Below are positions 22,901 to 35,030 of a stretch of DNA of 64,000 nucleotides, in pieces. The translations under genes were made by a program, and so were the position numbers. Source of the DNA: Mytilisepta virgata (lineage: Eukaryota > Mollusca > Bivalvia > Mytilida > Mytilidae). The notes under the pieces were generated by a model that saw only the letters and a list, made by a program, of their open reading frames with translations, had not been told where the DNA came from and ran no database searches. Position 1 is the stretch's first letter. Every line of letters starts with the position of its first letter. The DNA lies in NCBI GenBank assembly GCA_028015205.1, contig CM051512.1, positions 6,570,755 to 6,634,754 of the forward strand, written 5' to 3'.

Positions 22901-23776
22901 AAGAATAAAGTATTAACTTTATTATTAATGCAAAACACAATCCCATTGATATAAGCATACAGTGTACAAAATACAACATAAGACAAAACATGCACAAATG
23001 TGACAATAAAGAAGATATACAAACAGTTAATTGTTATGATAATCCTTTAAAACATTCTGAAATTTACGACGTTTATGCTTCAAGGTGAGGTCATACGTTT
23101 TTTCCAAGCACCTGCATGTGCAAACTATTTTATTTTTAACACTATATATATATATACATGATATATTAGAGCATGATTTGTTATCAACTTTTCGATACAG
23201 GGAATTGAAAAAACCTAACTCTTTTCAATATAAAATTTTAAGACATGTGTTAATCGTCAACGAGTTAACAGATACCTTAGAACTGAACAAAAGAAAAAAT
23301 AATACATCTAACGGTCCATCTTCCAAAGTCAAGGCTTTACGATCCGCTTACGCTTTCGTTTTGTTTTGGTTTTTTTAGGAGGGGGGGGGGTGGCTTGAGC
23401 ATCGCAACCCTTTACATTTGGAAGATGCTAGGGGAGGGAGTCGTGTTGTTTTGAACAAGGAGCAACAGCCTCTGCACATCACAAGACAAACACTACCAGT
23501 ATATACTAGAATAGAAAATAAAGTAATTACCCATACCCCTTTTTTTCTTTTTATTGTAGATCACAGTACTGCCAAAACATCCCTTGTTATTCCTGGAATT
23601 GTCCTTATCGCTACAGATGTGTTGGAACAAACTGGAAATTATTCAGAGTGTGGTTATACTGTCCCCATTTACCAAACCATCGTATCATCAAACTTCGCTT
23701 GAGACTCAACCAGTGCTGCGAATGTAAAAGATTTAAAGTGCCATGGATAACAGATTATACCAACACTGTTCAGTGA
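19913..23776 (+). CDS. secreted cysteine-rich protein B (putative cystine-knot ligand), 5 exons, 207 aa
   Basis: Coding exons are 19913-19942, 20903-21015, 21256-21378, 22425-22565 and 23560-23776. All introns are GT-AG, with phases 0, 2, 2, 2 as in gene A. Residues 1-21 form a signal peptide (hydrophobic run LIYIVLLSYVVC). A strongly acidic segment follows (about 22-70, one Cys at 25). The C-terminal domain has Cys at 96, 116, 135, 140, 145, 150, 156, 170, 188, 189 and 191, with a WW pair at 122-123, C-x4-C at 135/140 and CCECKRF at 188-194. Relative to gene A it has an extra Cys at 150, lacks the final Cys, and carries a 13-residue C-terminal extension after KRFKV. Ten core cysteines align. 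The family is unknown to me. A cystine-knot ligand related to IL-17 or noggin/trunk is the best guess from spacing. Its last exon is partly hidden in another frame of a longer chance open frame. Confidence 0.85.
20903..21015 (+). CDS. gene B exon 2
   Basis: It spans 113 nt, the same length as gene A exon 2. The acceptor is ATTTAG and the donor GA|GTCAGT. It encodes the rest of the signal peptide, the DDIC motif and an Asp/Glu-rich segment. Confidence 0.8.
21080..21231 (+). repeat. short dispersed repeat in gene B intron 2, also inserted in the carrier pseudogene
   Basis: Landmarks are 'ggtttaaatgaaaataaaaattt', 'ccaggaccaaaatttcgacga', 'aataggcaggatcaaacatttgat' and 'aaaatcaaa.gttgctccc'. 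They match 40030-40165 almost base for base. A 126-codon open frame crossing it is not a gene. Confidence 0.75.
21256..21378 (+). CDS. gene B exon 3
   Basis: Acceptor TTTACAG, donor CC|GTAAGT. It encodes the charged linker TEINKAKEELE.., matching gene A exon 3. It is 123 nt against 117 in gene A. Confidence 0.85.
21660..21775 (+). repeat. fragment of the 373-bp repeat family
   Basis: From AACAATCCAAAGATAC through TATACTATGCTGTATACGACG and GGAGTTACC to 'atcagcagca' it matches the start of the tandem units at 54657, 55030 and 55407. Confidence 0.75.
22425..22565 (+). CDS. gene B exon 4
   Basis: It spans 141 nt, the same as gene A exon 4. Acceptor TTACAG, donor AG|GTAAAT. It encodes SLC (96), GRC (116), the WW pair and ATC (135). 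Confidence 0.85.
23560..23776 (+). CDS. gene B exon 5 (C-terminal cysteine core, stop)
   Basis: Acceptor ATTGTAG at 23553-23559. It encodes residues 137-207, with Cys at 140, 145, 150, 156, 170, 188, 189 and 191. TGA is at 23774-23776. It is longer than gene A exon 5 because of a 7-residue insertion before the CC pair and a C-terminal tail. Confidence 0.85.
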
Positions 23777-23937
23777 ACTCTTTCACAAAATGTATAATTT
23801 ATAGTTACAACTCTGCCAATTCTGACATTTAGAATAGGGCAATCATTTTCCATTTGTGCGAATGGTAAAAATATATGAATATTTAGAACTATGAATGAAT
23901 GAAATCGTTTCGTCATTACTGTTTGTATTATTTTCAT

Positions 23938-23943
23938 AATAAA
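23938..23943 (+). terminator. candidate polyadenylation signal of gene B
   Basis: AATAAA, 162 nt after the stop codon and the first such hexamer downstream. Confidence 0.6.
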
Positions 23944-23984
23944 ATACTGTTTTGAAATTTGTTATTCGTATTTGTTTTTGCTTT

Positions 23985-24087
23985 CAAGCTCAGATTTAAT
24001 TTAAAAGCTGGGGCCACAGCAAGCTCAGATTAATTTAAAAGCTGGGGCCACAGCAAGCTCAGATTAATTTAAAAGCTGGGGCCACAG
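23985..24087 (+). repeat. three tandem copies of a 34-35-bp unit
   Basis: CAAGCTCAGATTAATTTAAA followed by AGCTGGGGCCACAG is repeated three times with a single 1-nt difference, so it is recent. Confidence 0.9.
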
Positions 24088-24467
24088 GAATTTTTCATGC
24101 CAAATCAATTTATTGGCCAATAATAGAAATGTTCTCTATAAGAATCTTGTTTGCTTTACGTTTAATATAATCCTGTGTTATCTGAATGTATTACTGGTTA
24201 TAATTCATTGTGCGTCTTTGCTTTAATTTTGCCTTAAATTGTCCACATCGTAAGAGAAGAGGTTTTGGGTGTACTAAAGCACATCCAAAACCGGTTCAGT
24301 CAACCATACTGCATTATGGGCCTGTCCGAAATGCTGATCGTATGTCCTATTAATTTGTATTATATAATCATACTGTTGCGTCCACCGGTTTATTCACTTG
24401 ATCATTTGTTCGGATAAAAGTTAATTGCTCGACATGACGTATTGGCTTTCCCCCTTAATTGGAGATC

Positions 24468-24653
24468 ATGTGGCGACTTCTCCACGTTCTGGATTTCTTT
24501 GTTATTTCTCGGCCAGTTTACTTTGGAGTTCAAACATTTATCCCCATGTCGTTCTTTTTCAAAAACAAATCTTACCACAAGCCCAAGGCGTCACGGTTGT
24601 TGAGGCTGGATACATTAGACCAATCTGAAGGACCTCTTGTTAGTACAAATGAA
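24468..24653 (+). CDS. possible first coding exon of an unidentified gene
   Basis: From ATG at 24468 an open frame encodes about 62 residues: a hydrophobic, aromatic-rich N-terminus (MWRLLHVLDFFVISRP) followed by a basic stretch and DTLDQSEGPLVSTNE. It ends at a strong GAA|GTAAGT donor. I do not recognise it and found no matching downstream exon in the window. A second frame starting at 24435 overlaps it. It could be a chance open frame. Confidence 0.22.
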
Positions 24654-25989
24654 GTAAGTTATTTATCAAAGTGGAATGTGTAATGAACAGTTTTCTTAAA
24701 TCAATAATACACCCAACCCATTGGGTCTATAATTCACTGTCGTTCAAATAGATCTTAAAATATTCACGTATTTAAACAATTCACAGAAAAAATTAAACAA
24801 ATTTCTTCCCAGTTACATTTTCTACATGTTCAAAACAATTTTTGGCGCATTTACTCGATTAAATGTTTTATGATATCAATTACCAAAGAAATGAAAACTT
24901 CTAGATTTAATTTTCATCATTTCCAAGTGTCTACAGTTATCTTAAACCAAACTCAATTGAAGAAATATAAATGTCAAATAAATACAATTTTCGATATTTC
25001 GATGCAGTCTCAAATAATATTTTAGCTCTATGTAATTTTTTTATAAAAACCATGCATATGATCCATATCATGTAGCGAATTTAGAAACCTCTTTCCTTAA
25101 GGAAGGGTTTGAAAAAAAGAAACTATTACATATCTTTGATAGAAGGTGGATAAGAGGATCCATGAATTAATAAGTAATTTAATTTGATTCCTTTAAAAGT
25201 AGCTTTTAGTATAACCAATATTAATTAATGGGCCCATGGGGGCATAGTTACAGTAAAAAACAAATATTATTGAGTTACATATATAAAACAAACATGTATA
25301 TTATCATCACCAATAACATTATACCAATTTACCTGCTATGTGATTCTTGAGTTACCGTTATTGAAAGCTAGAATTACGTCCCCTAAAAGTAGGACTTGGT
25401 ACTGTTGTTTGACTTTGCAGAACTTCGTAGTTGTACAATTCGAAATGGTATGCAGAAGTGTTCAATTATGATCCTTCTTCCGTTAAATTTATAATAGAAA
25501 AAAATAGAACGCATGGGTGGTGGTAAAGGTGTTGGACAAAGTTATAGGTGACAGATTTTTTTTTAAAAAGGGGGGTGGGGTGTGCATGTGACATGTGTTG
25601 TCAGCATGTTGATTATTTTGGTTACATGTTCGAACAGAATCACAATTACTGTAAACAGAAGACAATTTTGTAAAATTTTACACATATTTTACTTTTAGTG
25701 AAATACATGTAGTGTGCAAGATAACAAACCAGATGTATAGCTACTTTTAACCTTGTTTAATGTTTTCTGTGACACAGGCGAATTTGAATTTATACTGTTG
25801 AGTGCCACGGGGCCGATTTTGGGCTGATGTTTTTTTCTTGACGTCATACAATAGGAATAACAATAATGTGACATTACCGGTACTATGACGTAACAAATTT
25901 CCTTGCATTAGACAAATTGAAGAGGTTCGGTAAGGGGCATCTCCGTAACGAATCTATAACTTTTTCCAAATATATGCAATCAATAATTA

Positions 25990-26170
25990 CGTAGGATTTG
26001 ATGGATTGATGAATTATTGTTTAACATCCAGTGACAATTACCTGTTTAAGGTTCATTAAGTTGGCGACACCACAGACACGTTAAATGGATTGAGTGTGTT
26101 GTATCCCCCCTTTTTTCCGCTGCCTTCCCTCTTTTTCTCTGCAACACCCAATGACCTTCATTGTAATTTT
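25990..26170 (+). repeat. probable dispersed repeat (TTGTTTAACATCCAGTG motif)
   Basis: The 'gaattattgtttaacatccagtgacaa' type motif followed by GGCGACACCACAGACACG looks like a common molluscan dispersed repeat. There is only one copy in this window, so the call rests on recall. Confidence 0.3.
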
Positions 26171-26649
26171 GTTTTTATATTTTTCATCATCTTATGACAG
26201 AAATAAGTGAAAAATTGCTATATCATAGCATAAATCAAGTGTCCAATTTTCATCATCTGACTCAGTATAAGAGAGAAGATTTGCAACTTAATCGGTGGCA
26301 CGATACGTTAGCTGGTATGCAAGTCAGCATAATTTTGCAAGAAAGACAACTCTGTGATTTGTTATATAATGTTAAATTTTTTAAATGTGCACAAAGAAAA
26401 ATACCAGATAAATTCATTTAAACGATGCATGACTTTTCATTGCGCACATAACAGTTGGAACTTCCATCCGAGCCAATGGACTGTGCCGCTAATTAAACTG
26501 AAATTGAACATAAATCACAGATCTATCAAATGAAGATAATCGCTATTGCACAAAATTCGACACAAAAATAAAGGTGAATATTTAACTGATGAATGATAGT
26601 TATATGGAAATGGCAGACATGTTAAATTAAGGATGGGATTCCACAGGAA

Positions 26650-27090
26650 GGTGAGCTGAGAATCATTGAGTTGCAAACCTTCTCTCTTTTAAGCTAGGCA
26701 CCTTTAATGGAGCTCAACCCACAGAGGTGCCTAGAGCGACCCCAGGTGGCAGATATGGGAGACCCTGTCGTTGAGGGGTTGTCTGTCATAATATAGAAAA
26801 AACCTAACCGTCGACCGTAGTTGGTAACATGTTTGAAGAATGCCACACTCCCTGCACGCTTAGGACCCCTTCCATAGTTTGCGAAAAAGTAGGCTCATGG
26901 CCACTACAGAAGTCTAAATTATCTGACCCTACCCAATCATCCTTCTTTTACAGTGGCAGTCAAAATTGGTTCCCCTCTTTGTCTCACCCTATCCCTATTT
27001 GAATTGTTTGATAACTGGTTCTTGTCCTGAAGAAGCGTATTATTTGCCAATGGACATTCAGTGAACAACGAATCAATCAATCAATCTCTC
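26650..27090 (+). repeat. possible 3' end of a non-LTR retroelement or SINE
   Basis: This is a GC-richer island in AT-rich DNA. It ends in an AATC tetranucleotide run (about 27069-27086), which is the tail style of some non-LTR elements. No reverse transcriptase frame is seen. Confidence 0.3.
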
Positions 27091-27648
27091 TTATAACTGT
27101 GTTAGTTGATGAAAATTGGACACTTGATTTATGCTATAATAATTGTGATGTTGGGTTTATTTCTTTCATAAAATGATGAACATTTTTAAAAATTTTGACA
27201 GTTAATATAAGGTCATTGGGAAGGCAGAGGAAAACACTAAATCTGTGTATGTAATAATTGACTGGATTAGAATATTTATTTTTGAAACATATGCAGTATG
27301 CAAGTACAATTTTGCCAAATTTCTTTAGCTGTGTAAAAAGGACAGGATGAGAATATTAAAATCAGTGTACTGTGGTCTTATAGTTTCATTTCCTGCAAAT
27401 TTTCAGTTAGTATATATTTCATAAAGCAGTCATTAAAAGTAGAATAGAAATTTTAGGTTTTTGGTATACACAGATATATAGCCTGTTCATCATTCCCAAG
27501 GGTTAAAATTTCCTCTAAATTTACCATGTAATAATTTTGTACTTTCAGAAAATATTATCTGGTATGTCACATGAGAATTTAGATCATGGATGAGAGGATA
27601 CTTGAGAACTTTATCATGTATAATTCCATTGTAAAATGAAAGGATATT

Positions 27649-28578
27649 ATGGCAGGAGTAATAGAAAAACAAGAGACGTTTGTATCAGAGAAACCATTAA
27701 AGTCAAATTATAAGATTCACGAAATGGAAAAGCACAAGTACGATGAGTTCATTTGTGGATGGGGTGCAGCTTTTGTAAATATAGGAATTACGTTTCCTAT
27801 AAATAAAGTTATGTTTCGTCAGCAGCTACATGGCGTACGGGTTCATAAAGCGGTTAGACAGTTACAAAAAGAAGGTATACGTCATTTATACCGAGGGTTG
27901 TTATCCCCCTTACTTCAAAAAACAACCTCTAGTTCATTGATGTTTGGATCATATTATAAAATTCAAGAAAATTTAAAGGCAGAGCATCCCAAATTATGGC
28001 TTCCAGCTAACAGAACTATTTCTGCATTAATTGCCGGATCATTGGAAGCAATGCTTTGTCCATTTGAACGGATCCAGGTTTTGATGCAGGATCGGCAATA
28101 TCACGGACATTTTGACAATACAGCTCATGCATTTAAAGAGGTTCGCAGGTATGGTTTTAAGGAGTATTATCGTGGATTTACTGCGGTGATGATAAGAAAT
28201 GGACCAAGCAATATTCCATTTTTCCTGGTCCGAGATTATTTGATGGAGACATTACCTGTTCCAGAATCACATGCGTACAGAATTTCTCAGGACTTTTTCT
28301 GTGGTGCAGTTCTAGGTGCTGTGTTAAGTACTGTATTTTATCCTGTAAATGTTGTCAAAGTTAAGATGCAGTGTAAACTAGATGGAGAATTTGACAGCTT
28401 CTTGAAAAATTGTCATCAAGTTTGGATAGAAAGAGACAGACAGTTAAAAAAACTTTTCCGTGGTGTACATATAAACTTTACAAGGTCATTCATTTCCTGG
28501 GGTATTATAAATGCAATGTATGAAGTTTTAATGAGAAATTTATTTCATAAAAGTTCAAGGATTGCTGATTCTGTGTGA
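27649..28578 (+). CDS. SLC25A51: SLC25A51-type mitochondrial carrier (NAD+ transporter), copy 1
   Basis: A single-exon gene of 309 codons. Three mitochondrial-carrier repeats are marked by PINKVMF (residue 50), PFERIQ (138) and YPVNVVKVKMQ (231). These are the degenerate signature forms typical of SLC25A51/52, not the usual Px[DE]xx[KR]. The C-terminal WIERDRQLKKLFRG and ISWGIINAMYE segments closely match the vertebrate proteins, which import NAD+ across the inner mitochondrial membrane. The coding region is also intronless in vertebrates. A TGA in frame just upstream (27634) supports ATG 27649. The first 25 residues form a divergent N-terminal extension, and Met26 is an alternative start. 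A second intact copy and a pseudogene lie downstream. Confidence 0.9.
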   Translation: MAGVIEKQETFVSEKPLKSNYKIHEMEKHKYDEFICGWGAAFVNIGITFPINKVMFRQQLHGVRVHKAVRQLQKEGIRHLYRGLLSPLLQKTTSSSLMFGSYYKIQENLKAEHPKLWLPANRTISALIAGSLEAMLCPFERIQVLMQDRQYHGHFDNTAHAFKEVRRYGFKEYYRGFTAVMIRNGPSNIPFFLVRDYLMETLPVPESHAYRISQDFFCGAVLGAVLSTVFYPVNVVKVKMQCKLDGEFDSFLKNCHQVWIERDRQLKKLFRGVHINFTRSFISWGIINAMYEVLMRNLFHKSSRIADSV

Positions 28579-29870
28579 CCACATAATTCTCTTAGATACA
28601 ATGTAGAGTGTGATTATCCATACTGAATACATGTATTTGTATGTGGTGTGATCACACCATTATATTTCTGTGGTGTGATTATCTGATTATTTTAAGGTGA
28701 TGTGATGGTGTAATATTTTGGTTTTTTTTTATTCATTCTTGACAAATCCCTTACTAATATAAACTGTTTTTTTTTAGCTTTCATTTAACGTAAACCAACA
28801 TTAATTGACCATTTGATTTTAAAAATAACATTCATTTTCTATTTGAAGTAATTGCAATGAGGTCTTTTATTTACATATAGGCTCAATTCAGAAATACACG
28901 TACTATACTTGTATACTTAGGCTGTCTGCCCGAAAAACCTTTTCATAAACTAGACCTTTGAGCTATATGTAGTTTGGGTAAAACTTTTACTAGACCGAAC
29001 CAAACAATATTAGAGTTTGTTGAGATGAAATCCTACTGTAAATCCTGAATTAACAGCTCACTGATCACATGACCTGGATATATATAATGAGACATCAGGT
29101 TAAATGGGAGGGGAGTGTTGATTATTTGTCTTTTGTAAAAATGGGGAAGGGAGATAATTGACTGATGGTTTTCAATACTAAAAATTTTCTGCTGAAAAAA
29201 ATCATTCGTACCTGTACTAGCCATACATGTGTATGCATTGATATTTTTAACCCCGAAACATGATTTTGTCACTGCACTTAATTGTTGTTCCTCAGGTTAC
29301 ATGTGTACTGTATGATTATGCTGTTGAATATCTATGCAATAATGCTGTTAAGTATACTTTATGGGCAGCATGGCGGGTGTCCTGCAGGAAGCAGAGACTG
29401 CTTACTCTCCAATGTTGTTCATATGTTTTTAGTTTTTAATTGTAGTGTTTGTATTGTTTTTCGGAATTTGTCAGTTACAAAATGTATTTTCGTCTTCTTC
29501 AAATATCCCTTTGGTACTTCTTGACTTTACTTATAAATTTGTCATAAACACTTTTATAAGTATTATATTACCCTGTAAGTATGTGTATCATAGAGTTTTT
29601 TCACCCCTTTGATTGAGTTTGAACATACATGTATTAAGGCCAACATTTTTAAAAATTCTCTTTTCCAGCTAAACATTTAAAGAATTATGTTCTGTACATA
29701 GGTATTTTTTTTCAAAATATTTTATAGTGTTTTAATGATCAATTTTACTACAAAATCTATTGATTATGGCAATTTCTCTCATGATGAAAATGTGAATACA
29801 AAAATAAGACTAATGATCATGAGCACTTTACTTATGCAGATGTCAAAAAAGTACCTAAAACAGTTTTATA
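28579..29870. other. downstream region of carrier copy 1, no gene seen
   Basis: AT-rich, with several short unrelated open frames and no splice-supported exon. Part of it is presumably the 3' untranslated region of the carrier gene. Confidence 0.35.
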
Positions 29871-29939
29871 CATCTTTCAGTTATTGTGTCCCCTGCAGAA
29901 CACATGGTCGACACATAGGGATCACTATCTGTCGTCTTG

Positions 29940-30245
29940 CGTCATCACACTTTTCTTCCATCCTCAACTACTCGTAAACCGCTCAAGGAATTTGATGAAA
30001 TTTTCTCTGTGCATTAACATTAATGCACAGGTGTGCATATATATTTCATTTTTAGAAAAAAATTTTGTAAAAATTGACACTTTTGAAAAAAGGGGGGGTC
30101 AAAACTTCTATCCTCAACTACTCCATAACCGCTCAAAGCAATTTGATGAAACTTTCTCTGTGCATTAACCTTAATACAAAGGTGTGCATATATATTTCAT
30201 TTTTAGAAAATTTTATTATCTTTTGTAAAAATTGACGTCTGCAGG
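29940..30245 (+). repeat. tandem duplication of a 145-bp unit
   Basis: 'atcctcaactactc.taa.cgctcaa' followed by AATTTGATGAAA.TTTCTCTG, TGCATTAAC, GGTGTGCATATATATTTC and TTTTGTAAAAATTGAC occurs twice in direct order with about 90% identity by eye. Confidence 0.8.
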
Positions 30246-30582
30246 CGACACATGTCTTCCTTCGAAGACTCACACATTTTTAATTAATTTACAATTAGTT
30301 ATTTCCTTTTCCCTAATGATCAATTATGACATTCTTTTGGGTTCCCATTACTGATATTTTATATTTTTTTTTGCTCGTTCTTTGGTATTGTTTATTCAGA
30401 AATGGCCAAAAAATAATTGCAGGTTATTTACAAAAAATTATTATTAGTTGGATACCAGAAACACAGCATCTTTGGATTTTGGACTTATTTCTTCACTGTA
30501 TTTTTACACAAAATATAAATTTCTCCTTATTTTTAATGTTACACAATTAATGTACATGTATGTACATTCATGTTTCACTGAA

Positions 30583-30745
30583 ATAGTATGCATTGTTGTA
30601 TAGGGGCCATCTGAAGCCCGCCTCCGGGTGTGGGATTTTCTCGCTGTGTTGAAAACCCATTGGTAGGCTTGGGCTGTTTTCTGTTCTTTGGTTGGATTTT
30701 TGTCTCTTTGACACATTCACCATTTCAATTCTCTATTCTATGCAT
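30583..30745 (+). repeat. dispersed repeat with CCTCCGGGTG and GACACATTC motifs, copy 2
   Basis: Same order of landmarks as 18289-18440 (CGCCTCCGGGTG, GGATTTTCTCG, AACCCATTGGTAG, GACACATTCACC). Confidence 0.65.
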
Positions 30746-33700
30746 GTACATGTATGGTTAATATAGGTGTGTACATATACGTACAGATGTTATAGATACA
30801 TTTTGAAATTTCTAATTTACAAAATGGGAAACTTAACAGCTGTTTTAAACAAATTTAACTAGTGAAAAAAAAATGCTTTGTTTTCCATAATATCATTCTC
30901 CTAAAAATTAGGGTCTGTACCTGTAGGTATACATTTTAACATTTAAAAAAAAAAAAAATGTTTGCACATGTATACATGTATGTTATATAAAAAAGGCTCC
31001 TCATCACTAAAGCAGTGACTTTTCAGAATGACCAATAAAAATGTGGGCCTGCTTACCAGAAACATACAAAAAATTTCCCTTAACTTTTTAATGCATATAA
31101 ACTTAAATACAATTTATCAGGTCAGTATGGCCTAGATTTATATCTCAGGAATGTGTCGCGTTGTATCATTGAATATTTCCCCCTATTGACCCTCTTTGTT
31201 GTCCTTGTTTGATATTGGTTTATGGTGTCATTGCCTTATTGGATTGTTTTATTTATTCTGGTGCTGTGATTGTTTTTTTTTTAAATTTTGTTTTCTTTTA
31301 GTTTACTCATGACACATATACATGTGTGTTATAAATGTTGAATGATTTCCAGATGATGATACTTATAAACATGAATTGGAAAAATCATCTTCTTAAATTT
31401 ACTGTATATTAGAACTGCATGTACATATAAATTTATCATATATCTTTTAATTTAATTTAAAAATTATATTTATGATTTAATTTCATGTCAAGTTCATGTA
31501 TGGTTCTATTGAAGCTTTTGCTGACTAGCAGCATCAGGTATCTTTCAAACGTTATAATGATTAGAACTGCAATGAATTCTTTCTTTGCCAAACTTGTTGT
31601 AGATATATGTAGATAATCATCGGTTGACAGATAACCAGCTTATTAAAAATTACCTCCCCTGATTTTCAACTACAGTATTAATTAATCTATTAAAATATAA
31701 GTACCCATATCATGTTGTTTACCTGCAAACATGTATCATTGCACTTTTATAAAAATACATGTATTAAGGTAAAATTTAGCATTTCCATTACATGGTCCAA
31801 TATACAATAATTTAATTTGATTTGAATACTGCATTTTAATTGGATGAACAGCATAGGGCAACATTGGTTATACTGTATAATCTTGTTTGGTCTTGTGACG
31901 TCACCAACGGATTAATCTACCCCTTGTAAATTCAAATAGTCCCATGTCATTATTGATGCTTGAATCGAGGAATCTTATTTCATGTATTTTGTGTTTAAAT
32001 TTTAAGGAATGTTTTTTTAAATCCAGATTTCACCTTTATGGTTCCTGTTTTACTGTATATTTACGTCCGATTTTGCCAATATCCACTTTGTTTGTTGACA
32101 TCGTAAAATCATGTCTGTAATATACTTCAATAAACTTAGTTTGGGTCAGTTTACGGCATTCATAAACTGCTAAAATTGGAAACATTCCTTAATTACCGGT
32201 AAAAATTAGAAATTAGGGGAGGTAATAAAATGTTTAATTGAAAAGCAGTCAATGTTAGTCCAAATACATTCATGCAAATTGTACATACTTTCGTTGCCTT
32301 TTAATGTGTACCTTGTTTTTTCATTTGCACAAAAATATATTGATTCATATAAAAAAATAGTTGTCTACCTTGTATGGGAAGTTAATAAAGGGAGGTAATC
32401 CTATAAAAGTTTGTTTATGAATGAAATAATGTTTGTATATGTTTGTTAGTATTGTTTGTTATATAACAGGTATGTAATTGCATGGAATATTGGTGAATAT
32501 TGTTACAAGTAGAGAATTACATTGTTTGAGACTGCAAGTGTAATTTATATTCTGTGAGGGACAATATTCATACAATAATCATTTATTTTTAGGAAAACAT
32601 TTAAGGGGGTACCCAACACTTTGACTAAAATAGATTTGGCTCGTTTAATTTTCATCAAATTTTTACAAAATATTTACTTTGACCTCTTGACAAAAATATA
32701 AAAATTTCAAGAAATTTGAACCACACAATTTACGGGAATAATTCCATTGGATCTATAGCAGTTTGACAAACACTAGTTTTGATCATTTAGAAGGTTGATT
32801 TCTCTTTAATAATAGTATGTTATTAAAACTTTCAGCTGATTTTTAAAGAGTTAACTCCCTTAGGTGTTCTGTACCCCCTTAAATGACAAATAATTATATT
32901 TTTGAACATCAAAGAAAACAAAAACTTACTTTAAAAACAAATTTTCAAGGTGATATTGAGTCGAAATTTGTGGAATATTGCATACTGACTTGTGGTTACT
33001 TTATACCTGATATATAGATTGCTGTACAATAAAAAAAAAAAATTTCTTATAGTAAAATTTTTATTTATGGGCATATTTACAAGAGGAGGGCATTTTCAAT
33101 ATTAAAATATATGACGGATTAATTCCTATTATAATTTATGTAGGTTTTATTGGTCAGTACATTTAACTGTTACCTGCACTTACATGTGCTGTAGCTTAAA
33201 AGTTACCATAAAAATCAAAACTAGTCATCAAGGAGTAATTAGAATAAAATTAGCATAGAAAAAATAAATATAATGTATCATGTATTCCAAGAAATTACCT
33301 TAATAAGGTGTTTTTTGTCACTGTTTGACATTTATTATGACGGCAACCAATATATAACAACAAATTTAGTACATGAGTTAATTTACATATTAAATAAGTC
33401 AGCCTTCGAAGCCTTATGAGCACTGTCGTGTACATACAAAATTATGATAACTTATTTGGCAAAATTATAGTTTACAGTAACAAATAAGGAGACTATTAGT
33501 TCAATTCAAGTAATTGTACTCAGCGATTCGAGATATTATCAATGAAGACTGCAGTTAAATTACAGTCAATATTAGGAATTTTAATTAAAATTGTGTTGTC
33601 ACTGAGATCAGAAAAGTCAACATTATATGTTAGTTGAAAGTTAATGAAAAAATCATTAATTTCGACTGAGAATGACAGGCATCGCAAAAAAAAAAAGTGG

Positions 33701-34790
33701 GTTTCATCTTCTACTGAAGAATTGTCATTATATAGTTTGTATACTTGTTAAAGTCAATTTTAATATGGTTTCAGTGTTTGAGCTTCATGACACAATGAAT
33801 TATCTCCCCTTTATCATTTTTTTTGTGTTTTCTATTGACAACAAACATCAAAACGTAATATTTTTGTGAATGTATAAGACAGAAATTCTTGTATAAACAT
33901 ATGTTCTGAGGCCACAAAACATTTAATTTTAGTTCCTTGGAATTTTGGATGGCAAAAATATGTGTGAGTAACTGAAACTTTAAAAAAAAAAATTCTAGAA
34001 GTGCATTTTTTTTTTCAGACAAAGGTAAAATTTATGTTTGGCACACACTTTTTTAACTAAATTATTGCAAAAATTGAAAAATTCCTTATTTAACACAAAC
34101 TTTTTCGGAGTGGACATGCAATTTTTATTTTTAATTTCTCGAATCTTCAGCATTTTTGAAAAATGAAGTGGCAAAATTTTTTTTTCTTAAAACTTACATT
34201 GTCAAAAAAGCGTAGAGGTAAAATTTGAAGAACTGAAAAACAATTTGGTGTGGCCTAATAGACATGATTTTCAGATCATGAATTATCTGGTACATTTACT
34301 GGATTCTTGATTAAATGAAATGCATTACACTATTTTATATGTGACAATCATTCATACTTTGTTTTAAATTTGTCTTCTCCTAGTCTGTTAATGAATTTGT
34401 ATTTTGAGGTGCTGTAAAAGATTAACTCTTTTGTTTTGGCTTAAATTATCATTTACTATTCAACTAGTGATCAGTAATATTTTTAATAAAGCTTTTGTCA
34501 TTATAGATCACAAAATCTATGAAAAATTATTTCTAGCAGCCATAATATCTATCATATTTTTTTTTGTTTACATATTATAATACATGTATATTGTGCATTT
34601 AAAAATGTTTACATATGCAGATATATGTTTACTGGTGAGGATATAGTTGATAAATAATAGATAAATATATGATATACTCAAAATCTGTGTGTTTAGACAG
34701 AAATTAAATTCTGAAAAATTTGTTTGTTTGTTATTCAAAACAAAACAGAACAAAATTATCTATGAAGATACTGATGATGATATAATATGA
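30746..34790. other. AT-rich intergenic DNA, no gene seen
   Basis: Only short open frames without motifs or splice context. There are poly-A/T runs and frequent 'acatgtat' words. I see no RNA gene and no clear repeat structure. Confidence 0.4.
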
Positions 34791-34796
34791 TGATAA

Positions 34797-34870
34797 TAGA
34801 ATAGAGAATGGAAACGGGGAATGTGTCAAAGAGACAACAACCCGACCAAAGAGCAGAAAACGGTTAAACT
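34797..34870 (-). repeat. inverted fragment of the CCTCCGGGTG/GACACATTC repeat
   Basis: AATAGAGAATGGAAACGGGG followed by AATGTGTCAAAGAGACAACA is the reverse complement of the 3' end of the repeats at 18289 and 30583. Confidence 0.6.
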
Positions 34871-35030
34871 TTTTCAGTATGTGTATTTGGGAAAAACATT
34901 GATTTGATCGCACTGACGTACAATGTATATTCTATGCTTCAGTGACTTTGGTTGATTCCATTTCCTGAACACTAAGGGTTAATAATTGTTTTCATTTATT
35001 TATTGTGGTTGTTTATAGGCAATTTTTAGG

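Noticed and set aside
23085..23378. 97-codon open frame in gene B intron 4
   Set aside because: No motif, AT-rich, lies between two well-supported exons and has no splice or promoter context.
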